64,000 bases of DNA, from contig CAZPHD010000010.1 of NCBI GenBank assembly GCA_964586225.1, forward strand, positions 1-64,000, given 5' to 3'. Within the stretch, counting starts at the first letter, position 1, and each line of letters begins with the position of its first letter. A program made the translations under genes and the position numbers. The notes below the pieces were generated by a model that was not told where the DNA came from, made no database searches, and was given only the letters and a program-made list of their open reading frames with translations. Below are positions 52,034 through 60,893 of this stretch, in pieces. The DNA is from JANJUB01 sp964586225. GTDB taxonomy: Bacteria > Armatimonadota > Fimbriimonadia > Fimbriimonadales > Fimbriimonadaceae.

Positions 52034-53430
52034 AGTCCGTGCCGAAGGCCGCCTTCACGACGCTTGGCTGCAAAGTCAACCAATACGAGACCCAGCGCAT
52101 CCTCGAGTCATTTGCCGAGGCGGGGTTCGAGGTCGTGCCCTTCGACAGCCCCGCCGATGTGTATGTGATCAACACATGCAGCGTCACCTCGATTGCCGAG
52201 AGTAAGAGTCGCTACACGCTACGCCGCGCGCTTCGAAACAACCCGGCGGCCAAGGTCGTAGCGACGGGTTGCGCCGCGCAAATGGCGATCAATCACGGGG
52301 AAGCACTGCCGGGTGCCGATGTGGTGGTCCCGAATCCCGACAAGCTGCGCACCATCGACTTCGTCCGCGCGGCCTATCCCGATCTCTTCCCTCCCCAATC
52401 TGAAATCTGCACTCTGAAATCTGAAATCCGACGGACTCGCGCCACCCTCAAGATCCAGGACGGGTGCAGCGTCATGTGCAGCTACTGCTCGATCCCCTTC
52501 ACCCGCCCCGGTTTGGTCTCTCGCCCGGCGGATGAGGTGATCGCGGAGGCGGTGCAGATGGTCGAAGTGGGGTACCGCGAGATCGTGCTGACGGGGGTTT
52601 TGATCGGGGCGTACGGCCCCGACACCGGCAGCGGTGGTCCTGACTTTGAGGAGTTGATCGAGATGATCTCGGACGCCGTTTGCAGGGCACAAGACATCCC
52701 TGCCCTACGTGATTTTTCCCGGTCACCCGTAGTCGCCGGTTGTATCGTACCGGCGTCCGCCGCGTCCCCCGTCCGTCTCCGCATTTCGAGCATCGAGCTC
52801 CGTCAAGTCACGCCCCGCGTCATGAGCCTCATCGAGCGCGGCATCGTCGTCCCGCACCTGCACATCCCGCTCCAGGCCGGGAGCGACCGCGTGCTCGCAG
52901 ACATGAATCGCCCCTACCGGCAAAGCGACTACCTCGACGTGTGCGCCACCCTCAAGCGCCGCATCCCCGGCATCAGCATCACCACCGACATCATGGTCGG
53001 ATTCCCCACCGAAACCGACGCGGACTTCGACGAAACCCGCCGCGTGTGCGAAGAGGTGGGCTATCTCAAGGTCCACAGCTTCCGCTTTAGCCCGCGGCTC
53101 GGCACCCCCGCCGACCGGATGGGCGACCCCATCACCACCGAGGTCAAGCAACAGCGGAGCCTCGCGCTCGCCGAAATCTCGAACCGAACCGGCCGGGAGC
53201 ACACCCGCAAGTCGGTTGGCCGTGTCATGCGCGTCCTTGTCGAAGGCAAACCGCGCGCCGATGGCCTGCTCGAAGGGCTGACCGACGACTACCTCACCGT
53301 CCAGTTCGCGGGACCGCCTTCCGCGATCCGCCAGTTTGTCCACGTTCGCGCCGAAGAAGAGCGCGATGGTGTGCTGTTCGGCGAACTCGCCACACCCATT
53401 CAGGGTCATGCGCTCAAGGTGGCGATGTGA
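52030..53430 (+). CDS. mtaB: tRNA t6A37 methylthiotransferase MtaB, with two repeat-derived insertions
   Basis: Radical-SAM enzyme that adds a methylthio group to t6A37 of tRNA. UPF0004 domain Cys at TLGCKVNQYE, NTCSVTS and ATGCAAQ; radical-SAM cluster GCSVMCSYCSIP; C-terminal TRAM-like domain. Overlaps GH20 by four bases. Two stretches are foreign to the family. Residues about 122-134 (SEICTLKSEIR) come from five AATCTGA-type heptamers at 52397-52431. Residues about 217-250 (CRAQDIPALRDF...) come from a CACAAGACAT repeat at 52682-52722 and beyond. Both are in frame, so the enzyme may still work. Length 466 versus about 430 usual. Confidence 0.92.
   Translation: MKSVPKAAFTTLGCKVNQYETQRILESFAEAGFEVVPFDSPADVYVINTCSVTSIAESKSRYTLRRALRNNPAAKVVATGCAAQMAINHGEALPGADVVVPNPDKLRTIDFVRAAYPDLFPPQSEICTLKSEIRRTRATLKIQDGCSVMCSYCSIPFTRPGLVSRPADEVIAEAVQMVEVGYREIVLTGVLIGAYGPDTGSGGPDFEELIEMISDAVCRAQDIPALRDFSRSPVVAGCIVPASAASPVRLRISSIELRQVTPRVMSLIERGIVVPHLHIPLQAGSDRVLADMNRPYRQSDYLDVCATLKRRIPGISITTDIMVGFPTETDADFDETRRVCEEVGYLKVHSFRFSPRLGTPADRMGDPITTEVKQQRSLALAEISNRTGREHTRKSVGRVMRVLVEGKPRADGLLEGLTDDYLTVQFAGPPSAIRQFVHVRAEEERDGVLFGELATPIQGHALKVAM
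52397..52431. repeat. Heptamer tandem array inside mtaB
   Basis: Five 7-bp units in perfect register: AATCTGA, AATCTGC, ACTCTGA, AATCTGA, AATCCGA. Thirty-five bases coding SEICTLKSEIR between the UPF0004 domain and the radical-SAM motif. Confidence 0.9.
52682..52722. repeat. CACAAGACAT-family repeat inside mtaB
   Basis: GCAGGGCACAAGACATCCCTGC (palindromic ends GCAGGG/CCCTGC) followed by TACGTGATTTTTCCCGG. Matches the intergenic copy at 15601-15638. The foreign segment probably goes on to about 52778 (CGCCGGT...ACCGGCG hairpin at 52733-52754). Confidence 0.8.
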
Positions 53431-54335
53431 GACGCGCGGTCATTGATGTCGGCTCGAACTCGATGCTCCTGCTCGTTGCCGAGTGGCGCGATGACGACTG
53501 GGTGCCGATCTTCGAGACTTCGACCGTCACCAGCCTGGGCGAAGGCACGAAAGCAACCGGTCTGCTCGGCGAACCCGGCATGTCGGCGACCTTAACCGCG
53601 CTCGCCAAGGCCTACGCCGATGCCCGAGAGCATGGGGCCGAGTCCATTCGCGCGGGCGTCACGATGGCGGCGCGCATCGCCACGAACACCCCCGTTTTCC
53701 TCGCTCGCGCCCACGCTCAAGGCACGCCGTGCTTCGTTCTCAGCGGCGAACAAGAAGCTGAGTTGGGCCTCGCCGCCGTGCTCGAAGATGCGGCCTTTCG
53801 CGACCAGCGGCGATTCACGATCATTGATGTCGGCGGCCATAGCACCGAACTCGTCACCGCCGAAGGGTCCAACCTCCTCTTTCGAAAGAGCTTTCCGGTG
53901 GGCACGCTGGGGCTGCGTTCGCTCCTCGACAACGCCGAATCGCTCGATGGTCTTGCGCTGTTGCGAGCCGCGCGCATGATTGACGAAACCGTCGGCGTCG
54001 AGTATCTGCCTCATCAATGTGGGTGCGTCGTCGCCCTTGGCGCATCGGCGACCAACCTCATCACCATTCGCGAGCAGATGACCACTTGGGACCCCGATCG
54101 CGTCCATGGAACCTACCTGGACTACGAGGAGATCAGCAAGGCCGCCGGGTGGCTGGGTCCGATGACGGATGCCGAGCGCGCGGCGGTGGTTGGCCTAGAG
54201 CCGGGGCGTGAGCGAACCGTCCACCTTGGCGCCCTCATTCTTGAACGGTTCTTATTCGCGGTGCATGGGCTGGGGGTGCGGGTCTCCGTACGCGGCTGGC
54301 GGCATGCGCTGTTGCGGAGTAACCTACCGGCATGA
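53427..54335 (+). CDS. Ppx/GppA family phosphatase
   Basis: 302 residues, GTG start overlapping the mtaB stop. ASKHA-fold motifs RRAVIDVGSNSMLLLV (phosphate 1, start), FTIIDVGGHSTELVTAEG (phosphate 2, about 130-147) and VVALGASATNL (adenosine/last motif, about 207). Only the core domain is present; no HD domain. Hydrolyses polyphosphate or (p)ppGpp to guanosine tetraphosphate, the two known activities. Functionally it could complement the rel gene at 39681. Confidence 0.9.
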   Translation: MRRAVIDVGSNSMLLLVAEWRDDDWVPIFETSTVTSLGEGTKATGLLGEPGMSATLTALAKAYADAREHGAESIRAGVTMAARIATNTPVFLARAHAQGTPCFVLSGEQEAELGLAAVLEDAAFRDQRRFTIIDVGGHSTELVTAEGSNLLFRKSFPVGTLGLRSLLDNAESLDGLALLRAARMIDETVGVEYLPHQCGCVVALGASATNLITIREQMTTWDPDRVHGTYLDYEEISKAAGWLGPMTDAERAAVVGLEPGRERTVHLGALILERFLFAVHGLGVRVSVRGWRHALLRSNLPA

Positions 54336-54922
54336 TCGGAAGACTGCGCGGCACCGTCTTGGAAACCGCTGGGAATCTTGTGACGGTGGATGTCGGCGGC
54401 GTGGGCTACGAGGTGCTCGTCCCGGACAGCGTGTTGGTGCATGTCGGACGTGAAGGCGCGAGTGTTGATTTGCGGATTCGGCAAGTGTTTCGGGAAGATG
54501 GGGTGACCTTGTACGGGTTCTCGGAGGCCAGCCAGCGGCGGCTGTTCGACCTGCTGATGGAGGTCAAGGGTTGCGGCCCCAAGATCGGTCTTGCCTTGCT
54601 GGGGCAGCTTGGCGAGGAGACGGTGACGGCAGCGATCGCGGGGCAGGATGCGCACCAGCTGGCGCGGGCGACGGGGGTGGGGGCGCGCCTGGCTGAGCGG
54701 ATCATCTTGGAGCTCAAGGATAAGATCTCGGAGGAGGTTCTGCTCTCGCGGGCAACGTCGACGACGGTTCGCCCGACCGCCCCATCCGATGAGGTCGTCG
54801 AGGCGCTGATGGCACTGGGCTACCGCCGGATCGAGGCCGAGAACGCAGCTGCCTCGGCGGGAACCGAGGGCTCGGTCGAAGAACGCATCCGCGCGGCGTT
54901 GCGGGCATTGGGCAAGAAGTAG
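54332..54922 (+). CDS. ruvA: Holliday junction branch migration protein RuvA
   Basis: Tetrameric junction-binding partner of RuvB. 196 residues: OB domain (MIGRLRGTVLE...VGGVGYEVLVP), helix-hairpin-helix pair (VKGCGPKIGLALLGQ and ATGVGARLAERIILELKDK) and the C-terminal UBA-like domain (EVVEALMALGYRRIEAENA) linked by a flexible stretch. ATG overlaps the previous stop (ATGA). Fourth gene in a GH20-mtaB-ppx-ruvA run; ruvB is not in the window. Confidence 0.96.
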   Translation: MIGRLRGTVLETAGNLVTVDVGGVGYEVLVPDSVLVHVGREGASVDLRIRQVFREDGVTLYGFSEASQRRLFDLLMEVKGCGPKIGLALLGQLGEETVTAAIAGQDAHQLARATGVGARLAERIILELKDKISEEVLLSRATSTTVRPTAPSDEVVEALMALGYRRIEAENAAASAGTEGSVEERIRAALRALGKK

Positions 54923-54926
54923 CGGG

Positions 54927-56969
54927 CTAGGGTGGGGGTGTGCCAGTTCCTTGTCCCACCCTGATAGCGCTGCCCTGTTCGCGACCCTGCTCAAACGTCT
55001 CGCGCCAGGCGGCGGGAAGATCCGCGATGGTCCACTTCTGGTCAAGGTTCGCGCGGACGTCTTGGTGGAAGAATCCGACACTATACGGCCCGGTCCAGAT
55101 CAAGATCCGCTGCTCGACTACACTCGCCGGGTGAAAGCTCCGCAACTGAAGAACAGGAGTGAATCCGCTCATGTTCTCGGCTTTAAGCCCGAGGAATGCC
55201 CCCAATCCGCCGGGACCACTCAGGTGCGTGGACCCATCACCCAAAACCATGAGCACCCACTCCAACCCCCGATTCTTAATCTCGAGCGCGATCGCATTAC
55301 CGTCGGGTAGCGGCTCACCATAAGGGTTCGCCGCTTGCTCCATCGGCAACTCGGCGCCAGATACGGGCCGGTTGGAGAAGGCCATCGAGGCGAACTGGCT
55401 CCTCATCACCGCATCGTATGCATGAGCGTACCGACTCTGGATTTCGTCTAGGGTCAACTGAGAAACTTGGGGCTCGCGAGCCAGCACGAGCCGAAGCAAC
55501 CGCAGACCCGCAACGGAGCTTGCTTCACCAAGCCCCGCGCGAGTGCGCCGGAAGATAAGAAACAGCAAGTGAGCATCGAGATTCGAGGAAACAATGACTT
55601 GGGGAGCCGACCCGGCATACTCCACAACTGCGGCGAAAGGCGGTAGCCCATGAGGTCCGCCAGCCGCGACGAGTTTCCGCAAGGCCTTTCGGTCGACCCG
55701 ATAGCGGTCAGCACGCGCAAAGAACTGCGACTTGACGGTGAGCAGCCTGCTAACTCTTGACCGCTCAAGTCCAAGTGTCGGCATGAGATTCCACAAAACG
55801 TCATGCATAGCCGTTGGAGTCAGCCGTTCAGACAAGGCAACAAAAGTGTGGTCTGGCAGACACGCCACCAGACCGTCTCCGATTCGGTCAGTCAAGTCGA
55901 GGAGCCACTCGCTAATCGCAAAGGCGGTAGGTTCCGACTCAATGGCGCGCCGAGCAAGAGCGATGTTCTCATCCGTAACCCATGGATCGAAGCCGTTGAT
56001 CGGGACCGTATCACCCGATATGACCGTCAGTCGCGCGAGCGATGCGGAGTTTTGATAACGGAACGCACGCAACGAACTGAGGGCTTCGCGGCTGAATCGA
56101 ATAGAGTCCTTAGTCGGTGCTTCCGCATCATCTAACTTGAGTGCAGCGGGAGTCAATGTCGAACGTGCCAAATCGAGCAAGCGATGATCTGGCCCATACA
56201 CGTACAAGCCGACATTTATGTTGGCTGTTGCCTGCGGACGGCTCAAAACCAGCGTAAACTTCGACCCGGTTGGGAGCGGCTTCCGAGCCTCGGAGGCAAC
56301 CATCTGGACTTCCACGGGCACCTTGACCCTCGCTGCGAACCGCTCGCGCGCCGTCCGGTAGTTCCGCAAGAGATCGTCGGAGAGTCCAACAAGGCGGACT
56401 TGTCCCCGGGTTGGTGAAGATGAGTAAGCCACGAAACTGTTTAGAGGAGCAGCCGCTAACTCCTTGATCGGTAAACGTTTGATGAGGGCGTTCATCAATC
56501 CGACTGCCGGTGACGGGCCGCTCAAGGTCGTCGATGCGGCACCACCATAGGCCGCCATTTGCGACCTGACCCTTTCGACCTCAGCCTGCGCCTTTGTGAG
56601 ATCTTCCTCAGTCAACTCCGTCGGGAGCGCATCCACCACTGGCTGCAAGCGCGCGGCCCGATCCGCCAGCTCGATCTCTATCGCTTTCTGCACCCGAGCG
56701 GGGCCGCGCTCCAGTGTCCACTGCTTGGCCTCCTTGCGCCATTCCGCATCTGTAACCTCGGCGAGCCGCTCCAACAGCTGCCCCACCGGCAGGTCCTTCA
56801 CCGATACGATCACCGGCCATTCGCGAACTTGGTTTGCCACGAAAGTAAACCCGGCCTGCGCCGAAACATCCCTCAGAACTTCGCTCACGGGTTTAGCAAC
56901 CGTCCGCAACGTAACCGGCTTCCCAAGATCGGGCGATTGGGCGGCCAACGTGAGCAGCACGGCAAGCAT
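54927..56969 (-). CDS. Secreted protein with N-terminal STN (secretin-like) domain
   Basis: 680 residues from the ATG 56967-56969; a longer reading would overlap the divergent cyclodeaminase gene for 440 bases and is unlikely. Signal peptide MLAVLLTLAAQS, then an STN-type domain (VAKPVSEVLRDVSAQAGF ... LPVGQLLERLAEVTDAEW, about 20-75), and some 600 residues of mixed alpha/beta sequence without recognised motifs. No secretin channel domain or TonB-box barrel follows. Probably periplasmic; role unknown. Its stop lies four bases from ruvA's stop, convergent. Confidence 0.75.
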   Translation of the reverse strand: MLAVLLTLAAQSPDLGKPVTLRTVAKPVSEVLRDVSAQAGFTFVANQVREWPVIVSVKDLPVGQLLERLAEVTDAEWRKEAKQWTLERGPARVQKAIEIELADRAARLQPVVDALPTELTEEDLTKAQAEVERVRSQMAAYGGAASTTLSGPSPAVGLMNALIKRLPIKELAAAPLNSFVAYSSSPTRGQVRLVGLSDDLLRNYRTARERFAARVKVPVEVQMVASEARKPLPTGSKFTLVLSRPQATANINVGLYVYGPDHRLLDLARSTLTPAALKLDDAEAPTKDSIRFSREALSSLRAFRYQNSASLARLTVISGDTVPINGFDPWVTDENIALARRAIESEPTAFAISEWLLDLTDRIGDGLVACLPDHTFVALSERLTPTAMHDVLWNLMPTLGLERSRVSRLLTVKSQFFARADRYRVDRKALRKLVAAGGPHGLPPFAAVVEYAGSAPQVIVSSNLDAHLLFLIFRRTRAGLGEASSVAGLRLLRLVLAREPQVSQLTLDEIQSRYAHAYDAVMRSQFASMAFSNRPVSGAELPMEQAANPYGEPLPDGNAIALEIKNRGLEWVLMVLGDGSTHLSGPGGLGAFLGLKAENMSGFTPVLQLRSFHPASVVEQRILIWTGPYSVGFFHQDVRANLDQKWTIADLPAAWRETFEQGREQGSAIRVGQGTGTPPP

Positions 56970-57011
56970 GATCCATTGTAATACGTACCGATCGACCTTT
57001 CGCGACAAAAT

Positions 57012-57956
57012 GTGATCGTGCGCATCATTGACCGCCAAACCGTCTGCGAATGCCTCACCATGGCCGAGGCGATTCCTCTCGCCCGCGAGGCTTTCCTCGC
57101 CCTCGCCCGCGGGCAGGTCACGATGCCGCAGCGCCTCGCCACCCGCGTCCCCGACCATCAAGGCACCCACCTCTCGATGCCGTGCCACGTCAAGACCGCC
57201 GACCGCGAGATTCTCATCATCAAGGTCGTCACCGTCTTCGAAGGCAACGCTGCGCTTGGCAAGCCGGTCACCATGGGCAACCTCATCGTTCATGATCCCA
57301 GCACCGGCGAACCCCTCACGCTCATGGATGCGGAGGCCCTCACCGCGATCCGCACCGGGGCGGCGGCGGCGCTCGCGACCGACCTTCTCGCACCCGCAGG
57401 ACCGCAAGTGCTGGGCATCATCGGTGCCGGCGAGCAAGCCCTCGCCCAAGCCGAAGGCATGTTCGAAGTGCGACCGATTTCCCAGGTCTTGATCTTCTCA
57501 AGGACGCCAGCACGCGCACAGGCTCTTGCTGAGCGGCTGTCGGATCGCTATGAAGTTCCGACGGCGGTGACTGAAAGTGCAGAGCAAGTGGCGCGCCTCG
57601 CGAGGCTCATCTGCTGCGCGACGAACTCGGCTCTGCCCGTGCTGCGCGGCAATTGGCTCCAGCCGGGAACACACATCAACGCGGTAGGCGCCTTTCGGGC
57701 GGACATGGCCGAGTTGGACGCGGAGGCGGTGACTCATTTACGCGTGGTGGTGGACCACCTCGAAGCAGCGCGAAACGGAGCCGGCGACTTGCTTCAGGCG
57801 GAGAGGCTCGATTGGGGGGCTATTCGCGAGCTAGGTGAGGTCTTGGAGTCCGGATTCGCGCGCAACGCCGACGATATCACGTTGTTCAAATCGGTCGGAA
57901 CGGCCGCCCAAGACGCCTTCGCCGCGGACTGGGTGGTTCGCAAGCTTGGTGGCTAA
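57012..57956 (+). CDS. Ornithine cyclodeaminase / mu-crystallin family
   Basis: 314 residues, GTG start at 57012 (or 57018). NAD(P)-binding Rossmann domain with GIIGAGEQALAQAEGM (about 137-152), family Lys in HVKTADREILIIKVVT and MDAEALTAIRTGAAAAL. Members include ornithine cyclodeaminase, alanine dehydrogenase and delta-1-pyrroline-2-carboxylate reductase. Because the window also has the trans-3-hydroxyproline dehydratase whose product is pyrroline-2-carboxylate, the reductase role is the attractive guess. Divergent from the STN gene with 42 bases between. Confidence 0.85.
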   Translation: MIVRIIDRQTVCECLTMAEAIPLAREAFLALARGQVTMPQRLATRVPDHQGTHLSMPCHVKTADREILIIKVVTVFEGNAALGKPVTMGNLIVHDPSTGEPLTLMDAEALTAIRTGAAAALATDLLAPAGPQVLGIIGAGEQALAQAEGMFEVRPISQVLIFSRTPARAQALAERLSDRYEVPTAVTESAEQVARLARLICCATNSALPVLRGNWLQPGTHINAVGAFRADMAELDAEAVTHLRVVVDHLEAARNGAGDLLQAERLDWGAIRELGEVLESGFARNADDITLFKSVGTAAQDAFAADWVVRKLGG

Positions 57957-57991
57957 CTGCCGGTGGTCCAGTCCCAGTAGAATCACAGACC

Positions 57992-58414
57992 ATGACAAGA
58001 ACTGCGAAGGCCGTTTGGAGCGGCGATCTGAAGACGGGCAATGGGCGAGTGGGAACAGGAAGCGGAGCCATCGAGGATCTTGCGTATTCCTTCCGAACGC
58101 GATTTGAGGAAGAGCCGGGCACGAACCCCGAAGAGCTGATTGCGGCCGCGCATGCGGGCTGCTTTAGCATGGCGACGTCGGCGGAACTGGGCAAAGCGGG
58201 CTTCACGCCGAACAGCCTGAACACCTCGGCGACCCTCACGTTTGAACCGGTGGACGGCAAACCGACCGTCACCAAGATTCACCTTGAGCTCGTCGGCGAC
58301 GTTCCCAACTGCTCCGAGGAGGACTTCCTGGCGGCGGCGAATGGCGCGAAGGCGGGATGCCCGATTTCGCGACTGCTGAACTGCGAGATCACGCTGTCGG
58401 CGAGCCTGAAATAG
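57992..58414 (+). CDS. osmC: OsmC-type organic hydroperoxide reductase
   Basis: 140 residues. OsmC/Ohr fold with both redox cysteines in place: GTNPEELIAAAHAGCFSMA (Cys near 49) and AKAGCPISRLLNC (Cys near 116). The N-terminal Arg/Glu of the peroxide pocket (FRTRFEEEPG) is present. More like OsmC than Ohr by length and sequence. A TAGAAT at 57978-57983 may be its -10. Followed by the heptamer hairpin. Confidence 0.9.
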   Translation: MTRTAKAVWSGDLKTGNGRVGTGSGAIEDLAYSFRTRFEEEPGTNPEELIAAAHAGCFSMATSAELGKAGFTPNSLNTSATLTFEPVDGKPTVTKIHLELVGDVPNCSEEDFLAAANGAKAGCPISRLLNCEITLSASLK

Positions 58415-58416
58415 GT

Positions 58417-58493
58417 GCGTGTGTTGGATGTCGAATGTGGCGTGTGGCCGGAAGACCATCCAGCCACACTCCACATCCGACTCCAACAGACGC
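58417..58493. repeat. Heptamer-type hairpin between convergent osmC and rnj
   Basis: Left arm GCGT then units TGTTGGA, TGTCGAA, TGTGGCG, TGTGGCC (58422-58449); right arm is their near-perfect inverse (CCAGCCACACTCCACATCC, GACTCCAACAGACGC, 58460-58493). Folds as one hairpin of about 75 bases. Confidence 0.88.
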
Positions 58494-58496
58494 TTT

Positions 58497-60143
58497 CTAG
58501 ACCTCAACCACGTTCGGCAGGACGATCGGGCGCAGATTCACCTTCTTGGTGATGAATCGACGCGCAACGTCGCCTACGTCGTGCCGAACCTTGTCTACGT
58601 CGCGTAGCTCGTGCTCGCGCATGTTGGCGACGTGGTCGGTGACAACGACGGCGAGCTGGTTGAGAAGGTCCTCGGGGGCGTTGAAGCCTTTGGCGGAGAC
58701 CATAGCGTCCCCAACCATCTCCGCCCGCTCTGGGTCAATGGCGACGGCGACGGAGATGACGCCGTCCTTGGCAAGGGTCGTGCGGTCGCGCAACACTTCG
58801 TCGGCGATGCCGACATTGCCGCCGTAGTCGATGAGCCGGCGGCCGCATGGGAAGGGCTCGCCGAAGGTTGCGTCTTGATCTTCGAGGACAAGCGGAATGC
58901 CGTCGGTGAGGGTGAAGATGCGATGCTCGGGGTAGCCCATTTGCGCGGCCATTTGGCAGTAAAGATGCTGGTGTCGGGGCTCGCCGTGGACCGGGGCAAG
59001 ATAGAAGGGGCGCGTCAGATTGATCATCATCTTGAGCTCCTCTTGATAGGCGTGACCACTGACATGGACGGGGGTGGGCGACTCGTAAACGACGGTAACG
59101 CCCATTCGGAAGAGGCGGTTGATGGTCCGCCAGATGGCGGCCTCGTTGCCGGGAATGGGCCGCGCGGAGTAGATGAGCGTGTCCCCTTCAACGAGTTGCA
59201 TCCGCCCATACGTTTCCTTCGACATCTGGACGAGTGCGGACATGGGCTCGCCTTGGCTGCCAGTGGTGAGGATGGCGATCTGGCGCGGATCGAGGAGCTT
59301 GAGTTCGTCAAGATTGACCCGGGTCTCGCGGGGGATCTTGAGGTAGCCCATGCGGCTGCACAGGTCGACGTTTTGCTCCATTCTCCTTCCGAGCACGGCG
59401 ACCTTGCGCCCCGTTTCGGCGGCGACATCGTAGACCTGCTGCATGCGGTGGATGCTGCTGGCGAAGGTGGTGAGGAGGACGCGACCCGTGGCTTCGGTGA
59501 AGACTTTGCGAAGGCCAGGGATGACGCTTCGCTCGCTCGGACCCCAGCCCGGACGCTCGACATTGGTGCTGTCGCTCATGAGGAGGATGACGCCCTCCTT
59601 GCCGAGTTCGCCGAGGCGGGCGATGTTGCTGAGCTTGCCGTCGATGGGCGTGAAGTCGAACTTGAAGTCGGCGGTCATCAGGATGATGCCGTGCTGCGTT
59701 CGAATGGCCATCGCCGACGTTTCGGGGATGGAGTGGGTCACGCGGACGGGTTCGACGGAGAGGCTCCCCGCTTCGATGATATCTCCCGGCTTGAAGGTGC
59801 GCAGGTCCAGCTCTTTGATGTTGGTCTTCTCTTCGAGCTTGGAGCGAATCAGCGCGTGGGTGAACTCGCTGGCATAGATCGGTGCCTTGACATCGCGAAG
59901 TAGATAAGGGAGGGAACCGACGTGATCTTCGTGGGCGTGAGTCAGGAAGATGCCCCGAATGAGCTTCTTGTTCTCGATGAGATACTGGAAATCGGGGATG
60001 ACGATGTCCACACCGAGCATCTCTTCATTGGGGAAGGACAGGCCGACGTCAATGACGACGATGTCGTCGCCCTGACGGATCGCCATGCAGTTCTTGCCAA
60101 TTTCACCGACGCCGCCGAGGGGGAGGATTTGTACAGCCGCCAT
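58497..60143 (-). CDS. rnj: Ribonuclease J
   Basis: Metallo-beta-lactamase endo/5'-exonuclease for mRNA decay and rRNA maturation. 548 residues, about family length. Metal motif LTHAHEDHVGSLPYLL (about 75), later His in MLMSDSTNVERPG context, KPVHVSGHAYQEEL-type (TPVHVSGHAYQEELKMMI), and YLAPVHGEPRHQH beta-CASP motifs are present. The C-terminal domain is short but intact. It begins 37 bases from the divergent nth gene. Confidence 0.95.
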   Translation of the reverse strand: MAAVQILPLGGVGEIGKNCMAIRQGDDIVVIDVGLSFPNEEMLGVDIVIPDFQYLIENKKLIRGIFLTHAHEDHVGSLPYLLRDVKAPIYASEFTHALIRSKLEEKTNIKELDLRTFKPGDIIEAGSLSVEPVRVTHSIPETSAMAIRTQHGIILMTADFKFDFTPIDGKLSNIARLGELGKEGVILLMSDSTNVERPGWGPSERSVIPGLRKVFTEATGRVLLTTFASSIHRMQQVYDVAAETGRKVAVLGRRMEQNVDLCSRMGYLKIPRETRVNLDELKLLDPRQIAILTTGSQGEPMSALVQMSKETYGRMQLVEGDTLIYSARPIPGNEAAIWRTINRLFRMGVTVVYESPTPVHVSGHAYQEELKMMINLTRPFYLAPVHGEPRHQHLYCQMAAQMGYPEHRIFTLTDGIPLVLEDQDATFGEPFPCGRRLIDYGGNVGIADEVLRDRTTLAKDGVISVAVAIDPERAEMVGDAMVSAKGFNAPEDLLNQLAVVVTDHVANMREHELRDVDKVRHDVGDVARRFITKKVNLRPIVLPNVVEV

Positions 60144-60180
60144 GCGTCAAGCAGGGTACCCGTGTGAGTAAGCTTGCCAT

Positions 60181-60893
60181 ATGGCGGCACCCCCGCGGCT
60201 CACGGTCGCCGAAGTCGTCGAGATCTTGGAGGCTCGATTCGGACCTGCGCTGCCCGATCGCGACTTTGCGCCGCTTGACGAGTTGGTGAGCTGTATTCTG
60301 TCGCAGCATTCCAACGACGCGCGGACCTACCCCGCCTTTGCCGCGCTCAGGGAGCGGTATCCGACCTACGAGTCGCTGATGGCGGCCGACCCGGCCGACG
60401 TCGAGGCGCTGCTGAAGCCAGCGGGGCTGGCGCGAGCGAAGACGCAGCGCATGCGAAGCGCGCTCGCGGAGATTCACCGGCGGGTTGGGTCTTACGACAT
60501 CGGCCATCTCATGGAGCTTACGGATCGAGACGCGCTGGCGTGGCTCGGGTCACTTCCTGGGGTAGGCCCCAAGACCGCGGCGGTGACGCTCGCGTTTGCG
60601 TTCGGGAGAGACGTCTTGCCGGTCGATACGCATGTGTTTCGCGTGGCCAAGCGGCTGGGCTGGATTGGCGAGCGCGTGACCGAGGCGAAGGCGCATCCAC
60701 TTCTTGCTAAGAAGACTCCGAAGGGCNNNNNNNNNNCCTGGCTCGTCGGACGCACCTCTTGCTGATTCGCCATGGGCGCACGCTGTGCCACGCACGTAAG
60801 CCGCTCTGTGATGCATGTCCGTTGGCGGCGCGATGTCGATGGGCAATCAGCTATCATCACTCGTCGTCGGCGAAGCCGCTTCGACCTAAACGC
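60181..60893 (+). CDS. nth: Endonuclease III-like DNA glycosylase, interrupted by assembly gap
   Basis: HhH-GPD glycosylase of base-excision repair. N-terminal part (to 60726) has LVSCILSQHSNDARTYPAF, the HhH LGSLPGVGPKTAAVTLAF (Lys catalytic-like) and PVDTHVFRVAKRLGW with the catalytic Asp. A run of ten N (60727-60736) follows. Beyond it, RHGRTLCHARKPLCDACPLAARC gives the C-x6-C-x2-C-x5-C [4Fe-4S] motif in another frame, so ten is not the true gap size (needs 2 modulo 3). The end is uncertain: the downstream frame runs on without a stop into the GlnE-like gene; I cut at 60893. Confidence 0.8.
60727..60736. other. Assembly gap (10 N)
   Basis: Ten ambiguous bases; a scaffold join of unknown size inside nth. 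The reading frames on the two sides agree only if the true missing length is 2 modulo 3. Confidence 0.95.

Noticed and set aside
56970..57449. N-terminal extension of the STN-domain gene
   Set aside because: Would overlap the divergent cyclodeaminase gene by 440 bases and precede a good signal peptide.
58611..59903. Plus-strand open frame of 430 codons opposite rnj
   Set aside because: Shadow of RNase J, whose catalytic motifs are intact.
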